Assembly: GCF_900601905.1 (NCBI RefSeq)
Contig: NZ_UWFA01000383.1
Span: forward strand, 186,001-250,000
From: Pseudomonas viridiflava
Lineage (GTDB): Bacteria > Pseudomonadota > Gammaproteobacteria > Pseudomonadales > Pseudomonadaceae
Direction: 5' to 3'
DNA length: 64,000 nucleotides
A model generated the notes under the pieces. That model did not search any database. It saw only the letters and a program-made list of their open reading frames with translations, and was not told the origin of the DNA. A program made the translations under genes and the position numbers. Position 1 is the stretch's first letter. The number at the start of each line of letters is the position of its first letter. Below, in pieces: positions 46,824 to 55,895 of this stretch.

Positions 46824-47893
46824 ATCGATTATTTTCCGCGCGGCTGACGTCTTTGCCCGCGCCCGTTCTGGCCGTGACTGAGCGTATCGCACAGCACTGG
46901 CGCGGCAGCCTGCTGCAACGTGGCTGGCGGCTCTGGCTGATCGAGCTGCGCGCCTGCATGCCGGAAAAACTGCAACGGCTGTTGATCCACGACACGCCCG
47001 AGCAGTGGCATGCCTGGCCGTTGAGCGCACCCTTGCCGATGCTGTCGGCGCAGGCGCAACAGATTTTGCTGCTGCCGCCCTCGGCGGTGCTGATGCAAAC
47101 CTTGCAGTTGCCCCTGGCGGCCGCCCGGGATCTGCACACCGTGGTGGGCTTCGAACTGGACCGCTTCACGCCATTCGAGGCTGCACAGCTGTACTTTGTC
47201 GCCCGTCAGGACAAGCGCGCAGGTGCGTTTATCGAGGTGACGCTGGTGGCGATTCTGCGCGAGCGTCTGGATGCCATGCTCGTCGACTGCGCAGCCATGG
47301 GTCTGCAACCCGACGCGGTGGATATCGGCCTGGACGAGGTCTCACGCCTAGGCGTCGACCTGCTGCCCGCACCGCTGCGGCCCCGGCAGAAAAGCAACGG
47401 CCTGGGTCTGCAACGCAAACTGCTGTGGCTGTGCGGCGGCTTGCTCATCGTCGCGATGGTGCTCTGGCTCAACGATCGTCAGCGAGTGCTCGAAGACATG
47501 CAGGCCAGCGTCAGGGCGCAAAAAGCCGAAGTCGCGCAGATTCAGAAAATTCGCCAGCAACTGACCAACACCCGTGGCGCCGCCACTTACCTGATCCAGC
47601 GCAAAGCCGCGCAACCGACACTCGTCGCGTTGCTCAACGAACTGACTGCTTGCCTGCCCCGCGACACCTGGATCGACCAGTTGGAAATCAACGACAGCGC
47701 CGAGGTTTCGTTTTCCGGGCAAAGCGCCAAGGCCAGCGCCCTGATCGGCCGGATCAAGGATTGCCACAGGCTGGAGAACGCCCAGTTTCAGGGGGTGATT
47801 CAGCCTGACCCACAGACCGGCAAGGATCGTTTTTCCTTGCGCGCTCACTTGCATCAGGAGGCTGCCGATGCGTCGACCACTGACCAGCCGTGA
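46820..47893 (+). CDS. gspL: Type II secretion protein GspL
   Basis: A 357-residue protein with an N-terminal cytoplasmic actin-like domain, one membrane segment near residues 195-211 (LLWLCGGLLIVAMVLWL) and a periplasmic ferredoxin-like domain. It anchors GspE to the membrane and binds GspM. The final 26 bases overlap gspM. Confidence 0.88.
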   Translation: MNRLFSARLTSLPAPVLAVTERIAQHWRGSLLQRGWRLWLIELRACMPEKLQRLLIHDTPEQWHAWPLSAPLPMLSAQAQQILLLPPSAVLMQTLQLPLAAARDLHTVVGFELDRFTPFEAAQLYFVARQDKRAGAFIEVTLVAILRERLDAMLVDCAAMGLQPDAVDIGLDEVSRLGVDLLPAPLRPRQKSNGLGLQRKLLWLCGGLLIVAMVLWLNDRQRVLEDMQASVRAQKAEVAQIQKIRQQLTNTRGAATYLIQRKAAQPTLVALLNELTACLPRDTWIDQLEINDSAEVSFSGQSAKASALIGRIKDCHRLENAQFQGVIQPDPQTGKDRFSLRAHLHQEAADASTTDQP

Positions 47894-48479
47894 ACGTCGC
47901 GGTGCCGCTTTGCTGGTCCTGGCGCTGGTGCTCTGCGCCGGTTACTGGCTGTTGATCGACAGCTGGTTTGCCGGGCCGTTGCGTGACATCAATGCCCAGG
48001 CTGAACAACTGCGTGAACAGCAGCAACGCTACGCGGGCTTGTTGGGCCAGGGCGATGCGCTCAAGCAACAACTGGAGCAGGCCCGCAACGACCCCGCCAG
48101 CAGCACCAGCCTGTTGCCGGGCGAGGACCCCAGCGCAGTGGCCGCTGACCTGATGCAGCGGGTCGCCGACCTGATCAGCAGCCACGCCACCACCGGCGGC
48201 GGTTGCGCACTGACCCAACGCATGCCGATCACTCCCGAGCAGGATGGCGCCGAGCCGTATCGTCAGGTGAAGGTCAGCCTGACACTGGAATGTGCTATCG
48301 AACCGCTGACGGCCATCCTCCATGAGCTGGAATACCAGCGGCCGTTCCTGTTCGTCGATGAAATGAGCATCCGTCGCGCCGCTGACGCGCCCCTTAAAGG
48401 CGGGGCGGGCAAGCTCGTCGCGCATTTACTGGTGCGCGGTTATCTGCAGCCGGCTGCGGTTGCGGAGGCTGCGCCATGA
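47868..48479 (+). CDS. gspM: Type II secretion protein GspM
   Basis: A 203-residue protein with a membrane segment near the N-terminus (residues about 12-31), a coiled coil with EQLREQQQRYAGLL, and a periplasmic alpha-beta domain. It partners GspL. The start lies inside gspL and the stop overlaps gspN. Confidence 0.87.
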   Translation: MRRPLTSRERRGAALLVLALVLCAGYWLLIDSWFAGPLRDINAQAEQLREQQQRYAGLLGQGDALKQQLEQARNDPASSTSLLPGEDPSAVAADLMQRVADLISSHATTGGGCALTQRMPITPEQDGAEPYRQVKVSLTLECAIEPLTAILHELEYQRPFLFVDEMSIRRAADAPLKGGAGKLVAHLLVRGYLQPAAVAEAAP

Positions 48480-49000
48480 TTGGCTCATTACGTTCCATTG
48501 AATGGGCGCTGCTGGGCCTGGCCGGTCTGCTGACGCTGATCATTGCCGCCACTCTCGGCGGGCTTGCCGACTCGCCTGACTGGCTGCCGGAGCAACCGCC
48601 GCGCAGCCCGCAGGACGCTGGCGGCAAAGCCCACGTCGCGCCGAGCGCCAGCCTGCAAAGCCTTTCCGGAACCTGGCAAGCGCCACTGTTCAGCACCGAT
48701 CGCAGCGCCGACCGGTCCACGGCACAGGCTCAGGTTTCGAATCTGGCGGGCATGAGCCTGACGGGCGTGATGATTGATGGCGATCTTCGCGTAGCGCTGC
48801 TCAAACGCGCTGACGGGCCGCCGCTCAAGGTGCATCAAGGCCAGGCGCTGCCCAACGGCTGGAAGCTTGAAAAGCTGACCCCGACCCAGGCCGATTTTAC
48901 CTCTCAGGGGCGTACGCAAAGCTTGAACCTGCGTGCGCCGCGCCTGCCACCGCCTTCCAATACCCCACCGATTTCTCTTCCTCGTGAGTCCACTCAGTGA
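48476..49000 (+). CDS. gspN: Type II secretion GspN/GspC-like inner-membrane protein
   Basis: A 174-residue protein with one N-terminal membrane segment and a periplasmic domain. Residues 90-155, starting LAGMSLTGVMIDGDLRVALL, resemble the homology region of GspC that contacts the secretin. The position between gspM and gspD matches XpsN of Xanthomonas. No separate gspC is present. I infer that it takes GspC's role of linking the platform to GspD. Confidence 0.8.
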   Translation: MIGSLRSIEWALLGLAGLLTLIIAATLGGLADSPDWLPEQPPRSPQDAGGKAHVAPSASLQSLSGTWQAPLFSTDRSADRSTAQAQVSNLAGMSLTGVMIDGDLRVALLKRADGPPLKVHQGQALPNGWKLEKLTPTQADFTSQGRTQSLNLRAPRLPPPSNTPPISLPRESTQ

Positions 49001-51345
49001 ACACTAATTTTTCAGGAGCTCGTAAAATAGCCACCTTGCGCACCCCAATACTGTGCCTGGCCACCGCCGTCGCCCTCGGCGGCTGTGCAGCCACACCCAA
49101 CACCTATGATCCAGACAACGACATGTTGCGCGAGGCCCTTAATGGCACTGGCTCCCAGCGCCCGTCGGTTGACCCGCGCAGCGAGCTGCCGCCTGCCGAT
49201 AGCCAGCAGCCCCAGGCCGCCAGTGCCCCGACGCGGCAGTTGATACGCGGCAGCCAGCAGTTCATTCGCCAACCCGCACCGGCACCGGCAAGCCGTGGAG
49301 GCGCGCGGGCAGGCGATAAAGAGCAGGGCGATATCGTCTTCAACTTCACCAACCAGCCCATCGAAGCGGTGATCAACAGCATCATGGGCGACCTGCTGCA
49401 CGAGAATTACAGCATCGCCCAGGGCGTCAAGGGTGATGTGAGCTTCTCGACCTCTAAGCCGGTCAACAAGCAACAGGCGATGTCGATCCTCGAAACCCTG
49501 TTGTCCTGGACCGACAACGCGATGATCAAGCAAGGCGACCGCTATGTGATCCTGCCCGCCAATCAGGCCGTAGCGGGCAAGCTGGTCCCGGAAATGAGGG
49601 TTTCCCAGCCTGCGGCGGGCATGTCGGCGCGGCTGTTTCCGTTGCGCTACATCTCGGCCACCGAGATGCAGAAACTGCTCAAGCCGTTCGCCAGGGAAAA
49701 CGCCTTCCTGCTGGTAGACCCGGCCCGCAACGTGTTGAGCATGGCGGGTACGCCGGATGAACTGGCCAATTATCAGGACACCATCGATACCTTCGACGTC
49801 GACTGGCTCAAAGGTATGTCAGTCGGGGTGTTCGGTTTGCAGCGTGCGTCGGTTGGCGAGCTGATGCCCGAGCTGCAGAAAATGTTCGGCCCGGACAGCG
49901 GCATGCCATTGGCGGGCATGGTGCGTTTCCTGCCGATCGAGCGGACCAATTCGGTGGTGGCGATTTCCTCGCAGCCCGAATACCTGCGTGAAGTCGGCGA
50001 GTGGATCCACACCATCGACGAGGGCGGCGGTAACGAGCCGCAGATGTACGTCTACGATGTGCGCAACATGAAGGCCACGGACCTGGCTAAATACTTGCGG
50101 CAGATCTACGGCACCGGCGCGATCAAGGACGATTCGGCGGCCAAGGTCGCACCCGGCCTGCGGACCCGCTCGCTGTCGTCGCTCAGTTCCAATGGCAGCT
50201 CAAGCGGCATGGGCGGCAGTGGCGGGCTCAGCAATGGCATGGGCGGCGGCATGGGCGGCGGGATCAACAGCGGCGGCATGGGCATGGGCGGCAATCAGAA
50301 TGCGTCCGTCGACGAAGAGCAGGACCCCGAGGCCGAAGGCAGCGATGAAGGCATGGACAGCGAAGCCGACACCGGCGCAGAGCCGGGCGGGTCCGCCAGC
50401 GCATCCAAAGGTATCGATGCCAGCACGCGCATCACCGCGCAGAAAAGCAGCAACCAGTTGTTGGTGCGCACCCGTCCGGCGCAATGGAAGGAGATCGAAT
50501 CGGCGATCAAGCGCCTGGATAACGTGCCGCTGCAGGTGCAGATCGAAACCCGCATTCTTGAGGTCAACCTCAGCGGTGAACTGGACCTGGGCGTGCAATG
50601 GTACCTGGGCCGACTGGCTGGAAACTCCAACACTGCCAACATTCAAAACACGCCGGGCAGCCAGGGTGCGCTGGGCGCTGGCGGTGCGACGCTGGGCGCT
50701 TCATCGCTGTTCTATTCGTTCGTCAGCGACAATTTGCAGGTCGCACTCAAGGCGCTGGAAACCAACGGCCGCACCCAGGTGCTGTCGGCTCCGTCGCTGG
50801 TGGTCATGAACAATCAGCAGGCGCAGATCCAGGTCGGCGACAACATCCCGATCAGCCAGACCACGGTCAACACCAACGTCTCCAACACCACCTTGAGCAG
50901 CGTTGAATACGTGCAGACCGGGGTGATTCTGGATGTGGTGCCACGCATCAATCCGGGTGGCCTGGTGTACATGGACATTCAGCAGCAGGTCAGCAACGCC
51001 GATCCGTCGTCCATTGACGCGAACCAGGCCAACCCGAGCATTTCGACGCGTTCGGTCTCTACTCAGGTGGCGGTGCAAAGCGGGCAGACGGTGTTGCTCG
51101 GCGGGCTTATCAAGCAGGACAACGCGGAGAGCGGCTCATCCGTACCGTACCTGGGCAAAATCCCTGGCTTGCGCTGGCTGTTTGGCACCACCAGCAAATC
51201 CAAGGCGCGCACCGAGCTGATCGTATTGATTACCCCTCGAGTCATCACCAGCAGCAGCCAGTCACGGCAGGTGACCGATGACTATCGTCAGCAAATGCAG
51301 CTGTTGAAACCAGGCCGGGCCGGGCAGTCGATGAGCGATTTTTAA
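48997..51345 (+). CDS. gspD: Type II secretion outer-membrane secretin GspD
   Basis: A 782-residue secretin. A lipobox (VALGGC, C30) suggests that it is a lipoprotein, as XpsD is. The N-terminal ring-forming domains N0 to N3 are followed by a low-complexity Gly/Met/Ser then acidic insertion near residues 390-470, and the secretin domain containing VGDNIPISQTT and the late GGLIKQDN. It forms the outer-membrane channel. The ATG at 48997 overlaps the gspN stop. Confidence 0.95.
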   Translation: MNTNFSGARKIATLRTPILCLATAVALGGCAATPNTYDPDNDMLREALNGTGSQRPSVDPRSELPPADSQQPQAASAPTRQLIRGSQQFIRQPAPAPASRGGARAGDKEQGDIVFNFTNQPIEAVINSIMGDLLHENYSIAQGVKGDVSFSTSKPVNKQQAMSILETLLSWTDNAMIKQGDRYVILPANQAVAGKLVPEMRVSQPAAGMSARLFPLRYISATEMQKLLKPFARENAFLLVDPARNVLSMAGTPDELANYQDTIDTFDVDWLKGMSVGVFGLQRASVGELMPELQKMFGPDSGMPLAGMVRFLPIERTNSVVAISSQPEYLREVGEWIHTIDEGGGNEPQMYVYDVRNMKATDLAKYLRQIYGTGAIKDDSAAKVAPGLRTRSLSSLSSNGSSSGMGGSGGLSNGMGGGMGGGINSGGMGMGGNQNASVDEEQDPEAEGSDEGMDSEADTGAEPGGSASASKGIDASTRITAQKSSNQLLVRTRPAQWKEIESAIKRLDNVPLQVQIETRILEVNLSGELDLGVQWYLGRLAGNSNTANIQNTPGSQGALGAGGATLGASSLFYSFVSDNLQVALKALETNGRTQVLSAPSLVVMNNQQAQIQVGDNIPISQTTVNTNVSNTTLSSVEYVQTGVILDVVPRINPGGLVYMDIQQQVSNADPSSIDANQANPSISTRSVSTQVAVQSGQTVLLGGLIKQDNAESGSSVPYLGKIPGLRWLFGTTSKSKARTELIVLITPRVITSSSQSRQVTDDYRQQMQLLKPGRAGQSMSDF

Positions 51346-51370
51346 CACGACCTCTGGCAAACGACATACC

Positions 51371-51404
51371 GTGTGCGTTGTCCGATTGATCGGACAACGC
51401 ACAC
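51371..51404. promoter_or_regulatory. Long perfect inverted repeat after gspD
   Basis: A 16-base stem, GTGTGCGTTGTCCGAT and its exact reverse complement, with only TG between. It begins 26 bases after the gspD stop. There is no T-run. It may be a terminator-like end, an mRNA stabiliser or an operator for the esterase gene. Confidence 0.7.
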
Positions 51405-51421
51405 TCAGAGGTCATCTACAG

Positions 51422-52147
51422 ATGTTGAAATTCTTTGCCGTTTTCTTGCTGGCCTTCACCGGGCTTGCCCAGGCTGCGCTGCCGCTGCAAACCGATTTGC
51501 CATTGAAATACGTGGCGCAAATCAACTCCGATGCCCAGGACCGGCCGTTGGTGATCTTCATGCATGGTTATGGCAGCAATGAGCTGGACCTGTTCGGGAT
51601 CAACTATGCGTTGTCCAGGGATTACAACTACCTGTCGGTGCGCGCGCCGGTCAGCCTGGGCGAAGATCGCTACCAATGGTTCACCAAAAAGCCGCAGAGC
51701 GCTGACTACGATGGGGTGACCGTTGACCTCAAACGCAGCGCTGAATCGCTAAGTCAGTTCGTCGCACAGGCCACGCAGAAATATCATACCCAGGCGTCCA
51801 AAGTGTTCCTGGTGGGTTTCAGCCAAGGCGCGATGATGACTTATGAAGTGGCGCTGCGCGATCCGCAACGGGTGGGCGGGATTGCGGCCCTGAGCGGCAA
51901 AGTGCTGCCGGTTCTGAAAGCCGAACTCAAACCCGCACCGGCGCTGAAAGACCTGCATGTGTTCATCGGCCACGGTAATGCCGATCCGCAAGTCCCTTAC
52001 AGCGGCGCGACGCAAGCCAATGCATACCTGAAAACCCTGGGGTTGCAGCCTGAGTTACATTCGTATGCGGGGGTTGGGCATACCATCAGTCAGGCAGAGG
52101 TCGGGGATTTGAAGGTGTGGTTGGAAAAAGAGACAAACGCTGACTGA
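51422..52147 (+). CDS. Exported carboxylesterase / phospholipase-like alpha/beta hydrolase
   Basis: A 241-residue alpha/beta hydrolase. It has a signal peptide (cleavage after AQA), the oxyanion-hole HGYGSNE, the nucleophile GFSQG (S134), D188 in GNADPQVP and H220 in GVGHTI. This matches the phospholipase/carboxylesterase family. Being exported and next to a type II secretion operon, it is a candidate substrate. Substrate range unknown. The ATG at 51422 is inside a weakly spaced GAGG context. Confidence 0.88.
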   Translation: MLKFFAVFLLAFTGLAQAALPLQTDLPLKYVAQINSDAQDRPLVIFMHGYGSNELDLFGINYALSRDYNYLSVRAPVSLGEDRYQWFTKKPQSADYDGVTVDLKRSAESLSQFVAQATQKYHTQASKVFLVGFSQGAMMTYEVALRDPQRVGGIAALSGKVLPVLKAELKPAPALKDLHVFIGHGNADPQVPYSGATQANAYLKTLGLQPELHSYAGVGHTISQAEVGDLKVWLEKETNAD

Positions 52148-52153
52148 TCTTCT

Positions 52154-52435
52154 GTTGGAGCGGTGCTTGCCCGCGATACAGGCGACGCGGTCTAACTGGC
52201 AGACCGCGTCATCGTCTTCGCGAGCAAGCTCGGCTCCTACAGGGGTATGAGTGCTTCGTTGGAGCGAGGCTTGCCCGCGAACCAGGCGACGCGGTCTAAC
52301 TGGCAGACCGCGTCATCGTTCTTCGCGAACAAGCTCGGCTCCTACAGGGGTATGAGTGCTTCGTTGGAGCGAGGCTTGCCCGCGAATCAGGCGCCGCGGT
52401 CTAACTGGCAGACCGCATCATCGTTCTCGCTCAGG
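52154..52435. repeat. Three tandem REP units of about 104 bases
   Basis: Copies begin at 52154, 52258 and 52363 (periods 104 and 105); the third is truncated. Each starts GTTGGAGCG..GCTTGCCCGCG and, in the complete copies, ends in the inverse CAAGCTCGGCTCCTACAG. In the middle is a perfect stem, GACGCGGTCT and AGACCGCGTC, around AACTGGC. This is an amplified REP pair. Confidence 0.92.
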
Positions 52436-52456
52436 TTTATCTTTGACTGCACAGTG

Positions 52457-53485
52457 CTACTGATTTGCTGGCACCCGCAAATCCTCGCTCCCTAACCCAT
52501 GACTCTTCGCATTGAAGAACGTCACCTGGGTCGGCATATCGGCAAATAATTCCAGATAGCGGCGCTTCTGCGAAATCACGAATGCCTCGCTGCGCGGCAG
52601 GATCGAAATCGCGATGCGTTTCGGGCAAGCCTGGCGAATGGCGGCCACGATATGGGCGTCTTGCTTGCCCAGAGAATGGCCGAAAATGCACAAGGCGTCG
52701 CTATGTTGCGCCAGTTGCCCATGGCAGAAAGACAGGTAATCGGAGGTGCGAATGATCTTCATTTTTTCTGCGCTGCTGCCCTCGCTGATAAACAGCGGCA
52801 CATCGTCAAGGGCATTGATCGCGAAGCTGCCCAGCAAGGTGCTTTCCGAAGACTGCAACTTGCGCACCGTGCCGTTGAGATTCTTCACCAGCTGCATGCC
52901 GCCGTGCAGATAGAGCATCCGCGTGCCGCTGGACCGGCACGCATGCAGGTTGAAGGTCGCATCATCGTTGAACATATCGTCGAAGTGCTCAGGGGCGTGC
53001 ATCACTGCCCAGTACGCCAGCAAATCGTAATTGCTGGAATAGACGCTGCTGTAGCGTTGCAATTGGTCATTGAGGCGGGCGAGGGTGTCGGTCTGGATCA
53101 GCTTCCAGGGAATGTGCACGGAGCGGATGGCGTGAATCAGCGCTTCCTTGATCGCGAAATAACGATTGCGCGGCGACGAGGAGCTGACCGTCAGTGCCGC
53201 ATTTACGCGCATGGCGGATTTCAGCGCCGCCAGCACCGGCTCGAAATTATTGGTTTCCATGGCGCTGAATACTGCCAGCTCGGTGCGACTCATGGGGTTG
53301 CTGCGGGTGGTCTGGGACAGCTCGAACAGCGAGTCGTAGGCGAAGTTTTTCCACACCGCCAGACTCGCGCCGTTGCCCATCAGCAAACCCCATGGGCCGT
53401 CGCTGTCGGTGCGCACGTCATTCCAGTCAGCCAGTGCTGCGTCAATATCCGTCAATTGCAAGTTCTCGCTTCGCCGCAGGTTCAA
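52457..53485 (-). CDS. DUF4917 protein with SIR2-like motifs
   Basis: A 342-residue soluble protein that fits DUF4917. In order it has GNGAS (residues 37-41), SSNYDLL with N152, LHGG (H194) and FGHSLGKQDAHI (268-279). These correspond to the GAGxS, TxNYD, LHG and GxSxxDxHI signatures of SIR2-like NAD-binding proteins. This suggests NAD binding or hydrolysis, possibly a defence or stress role, but no partner gene is adjacent. The start is TTG with GAGGG upstream; no ATG occurs before the motif region. It is divergent from the GntR gene. Confidence 0.8.
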   Translation of the reverse strand: MNLRRSENLQLTDIDAALADWNDVRTDSDGPWGLLMGNGASLAVWKNFAYDSLFELSQTTRSNPMSRTELAVFSAMETNNFEPVLAALKSAMRVNAALTVSSSSPRNRYFAIKEALIHAIRSVHIPWKLIQTDTLARLNDQLQRYSSVYSSNYDLLAYWAVMHAPEHFDDMFNDDATFNLHACRSSGTRMLYLHGGMQLVKNLNGTVRKLQSSESTLLGSFAINALDDVPLFISEGSSAEKMKIIRTSDYLSFCHGQLAQHSDALCIFGHSLGKQDAHIVAAIRQACPKRIAISILPRSEAFVISQKRRYLELFADMPTQVTFFNAKSHGLGSEDLRVPANQ

Positions 53486-53634
53486 GATCGCCCTCGACGC
53501 GCAGGTCTTGGGTTACAAACCCCGTCATCTTATAGAAACGGGCGAAGAAATGTGGCTGGGTTGCACTTGACGACTTTCGACATCGCGACAATACTCCCCC
53601 TCATATTCATATAGATGACTAGATAAATAAAAAT

Positions 53635-54366
53635 ATGAACAGATTATCCAGTGACGAACGTCTGCCTCTCTACCAACGTCTGCGCGACCAGCTGGCCGAG
53701 CAGATTGCCAATAACCGCTGGCGTCCGGGGGAAGCGATTCCTACCGAGGCGGCGCTGTCCAGCGAGTACTGCCTGTCCACGGGCACGGTGCGTAAAGCCA
53801 TCGACATGCTGGTGGCCGACAACATTCTTGAGCGTCAGCAGGGGCGCGGCACGTTCATTCGCCGCCCGCAATTCGAGTCTTCACTGTTTCGCTTTTTCCG
53901 CTTCCAGACCGCAGCCGGTGCGCGTCAAGTTCCGGAAAGTCGAATTCTGTCCATCGAGCCGATGATTGCGCCTTCGGCGGTCAGTCAGGCCTTGGGCCTG
54001 ATCCCGAATGCGCCAGTGATTCGCATGGTGCGTCTGCGTTTGCTGGACGCGCAGCCGGTTCTGGCAGAAGAGATCTGGCTGCCGCGCGTGCAGTTCCAGG
54101 CGTTGCTGGACAACGACCTGCAGCGTCAGGGCCCATTGCTGTACCCGATCTATGAAGCGTTATGCGGTCAGGTGGTGGCGTACGCCGAAGAAACCCTGAC
54201 TGCCGAAGCCGTGGGCGATGCTCACGCCCGCTTGTTGCAGATTCCGGCCAACAGCCCGGTGGTAGTGATCGAGCGCCTGGCGCGCAATTACGCCGGTGAA
54301 CCTCTGGAATGGCGTCGCTCACGCGGCCACGCCAGCCATTTCCGCTACAGCGTCGAAATTCGCTGA
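53635..54366 (+). CDS. GntR/HutC-family regulator with UTRA domain
   Basis: A 243-residue regulator. The N-terminal winged helix (LYQRLRDQLAEQIANNRW, then STGTVRKAIDMLVADNIL) is followed by a UTRA ligand domain from about residue 90, including PLLYPIYEALCG. UTRA regulators sense small sugars or catabolites. It probably controls the MFS and amidohydrolase genes that follow. It is preceded by an A/T-rich stretch that may hold its operator. Confidence 0.9.
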   Translation: MNRLSSDERLPLYQRLRDQLAEQIANNRWRPGEAIPTEAALSSEYCLSTGTVRKAIDMLVADNILERQQGRGTFIRRPQFESSLFRFFRFQTAAGARQVPESRILSIEPMIAPSAVSQALGLIPNAPVIRMVRLRLLDAQPVLAEEIWLPRVQFQALLDNDLQRQGPLLYPIYEALCGQVVAYAEETLTAEAVGDAHARLLQIPANSPVVVIERLARNYAGEPLEWRRSRGHASHFRYSVEIR

Positions 54367-54389
54367 GGCGCTGTCTGCGCGATCTTCCT

Positions 54390-54480
54390 GTGGGACCGGC
54401 TTTAGCCGGGAAGCGGCCGGCACATGCTCTGGACAGGCGTCGCCAGAAATATCGCATTCCCTGCTAAAGCCGGTCCCACG
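54390..54480. repeat. REP pair
   Basis: GTGGGACCGGCTTTAGCC and its reverse complement GCTAAAGCCGGTCCCAC face each other about 50 bases apart, between the GntR and MFS genes. Confidence 0.9.
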
Positions 54481-54558
54481 AACTGTATGCATAGCCAATC
54501 TCCCGCAGGCCCAAGCGGTATCAGGGGTGCCGGGTATACTCTTACAAGGACAAAAACA

Positions 54559-55848
54559 ATGTTCAGTTGGTATCGCCAAGTCACTCCTCGGGAGCGCAAA
54601 ACGTTTTGGGCCTGCTTCGGTGGCTGGTCGCTGGATGCGCTGGAAGTGCAGATGTTCGGCCTGGCGATTCCCGCGCTGATCGCCGCCTTTGCCCTGACCA
54701 AGGGCGATGCCGGTTTGATCAGCGGCGTGACACTGGTGACGTCGGCGCTGGGTGGCTGGGTCGGCGGTACGCTGTCGGACCGATATGGCCGCGTGCGCAC
54801 GCTGCAATGGATGATCCTGTGGTTTTCGTTCTTTACCTTCCTGTCGGCTTTTGTCACGGGCTTCAACCAGTTGCTGATCGTCAAGGCCCTGCAAGGCTTC
54901 GGCATCGGCGGTGAATGGGCGGCGGGTGCGGTGCTGATGGCCGAGACCATTCAGTCTAAATACCGCGGCAAGGTAATGGGCACCGTGCAGAGCGCCTGGG
55001 CGGTGGGTTGGGGCCTGGCAGTGCTGGTCTTTACCCTGATTTATTCGCTGGTGCCGCAGGATATCGCCTGGCGCCTGATGTTTCTGGTAGGCCTGCTGCC
55101 GTCATTGCTGATCATCTGGGTGCGTCGCAATGTCGAAGAGCCGGACAGCTTTCAGCGTCAGCAGAAAGAAAAGACCCCGCCCAAGAGTTTCTTCAAATCC
55201 ATGGCCGGGATCTTCCGTCCGGAGCTGATCCGCGTGACCTTGCTCGGCGGGATTCTCGGTCTGGGGGCGCATGGTGGTTATCACGCGGTCATGACCTGGT
55301 TGCCGACCTTTCTCAAGACCGAGCGCAATCTGTCGGTGCTCAATTCCGGCGGCTACCTGGCGGTGATCATCTTCGCTTTCTGGTGTGGTTGCGTGGCCAG
55401 CGGGTTTTTGATTGATCGTATCGGTCGCCGCATGAACATCGTGTTGTTCGCGCTGTGCTGCGTGATCACGGTGCAGTGCTATGTGTTCCTGCCGCTGACC
55501 AATACCCAGATGTTGTTCCTGGGCTTCCCGCTGGGTTTTTTTGCTGCAGGCATTCCAGCGAGTCTGGGGTCGTTCTTCAACGAGTTGTACCCGGCTGATG
55601 TGCGCGGCGCGGGGGTTGGTTTTTGCTACAACTTCGGCCGCGTGCTGTCGGCGGTATTCCCGTTCATGGTGGGCCACATGAGTGAATCCATGTCCCTCGG
55701 CTCGGCAATTGGCATTGATGCCGGTATTGCCTACGGCGTGGCGGTACTCGCTGCGCTTTGCCTGCCCGAAACCCGTGGTCGCAGCCTGGACGCGACCACG
55801 CCCGCTACAGATGAAACCCAGGGACGAGAAGCGCCGCAGCAAGCCTGA
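54559..55848 (+). CDS. MFS transporter, aromatic-acid or sugar-acid type
   Basis: A 429-residue major facilitator with twelve membrane segments. The loop 2-3 signature GTLSDRYGRVRTL is near residue 75, and the related loop 8-9 sequence IDRIGRRMNI near residue 290. This resembles the aromatic acid:H+ symporter and sialic acid branches. The ATG at 54559 has AAGGA upstream. The nearby amidohydrolase suggests uptake of a ring- or lactone-type carboxylate, which is inference. Confidence 0.88.
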   Translation: MFSWYRQVTPRERKTFWACFGGWSLDALEVQMFGLAIPALIAAFALTKGDAGLISGVTLVTSALGGWVGGTLSDRYGRVRTLQWMILWFSFFTFLSAFVTGFNQLLIVKALQGFGIGGEWAAGAVLMAETIQSKYRGKVMGTVQSAWAVGWGLAVLVFTLIYSLVPQDIAWRLMFLVGLLPSLLIIWVRRNVEEPDSFQRQQKEKTPPKSFFKSMAGIFRPELIRVTLLGGILGLGAHGGYHAVMTWLPTFLKTERNLSVLNSGGYLAVIIFAFWCGCVASGFLIDRIGRRMNIVLFALCCVITVQCYVFLPLTNTQMLFLGFPLGFFAAGIPASLGSFFNELYPADVRGAGVGFCYNFGRVLSAVFPFMVGHMSESMSLGSAIGIDAGIAYGVAVLAALCLPETRGRSLDATTPATDETQGREAPQQA

Positions 55849-55895
55849 CTTGCTGAAAACCCGCGCGGTGCGCTTGCACCGCGCCTCTTTGATAG

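Noticed and set aside
52154..52435. CRISPR array
   Set aside because: Repeats are about 104 bases with internal palindromes and no unique spacers; they are REP units.
52247..52495. An 82-codon open frame with internal protein repeats
   Set aside because: The repeats are just the translation of the REP array.
52652..53614. A 320-codon open frame on the plus strand
   Set aside because: It is antisense to the DUF4917 gene, whose SIR2-like motifs show that the minus strand is the coding one.
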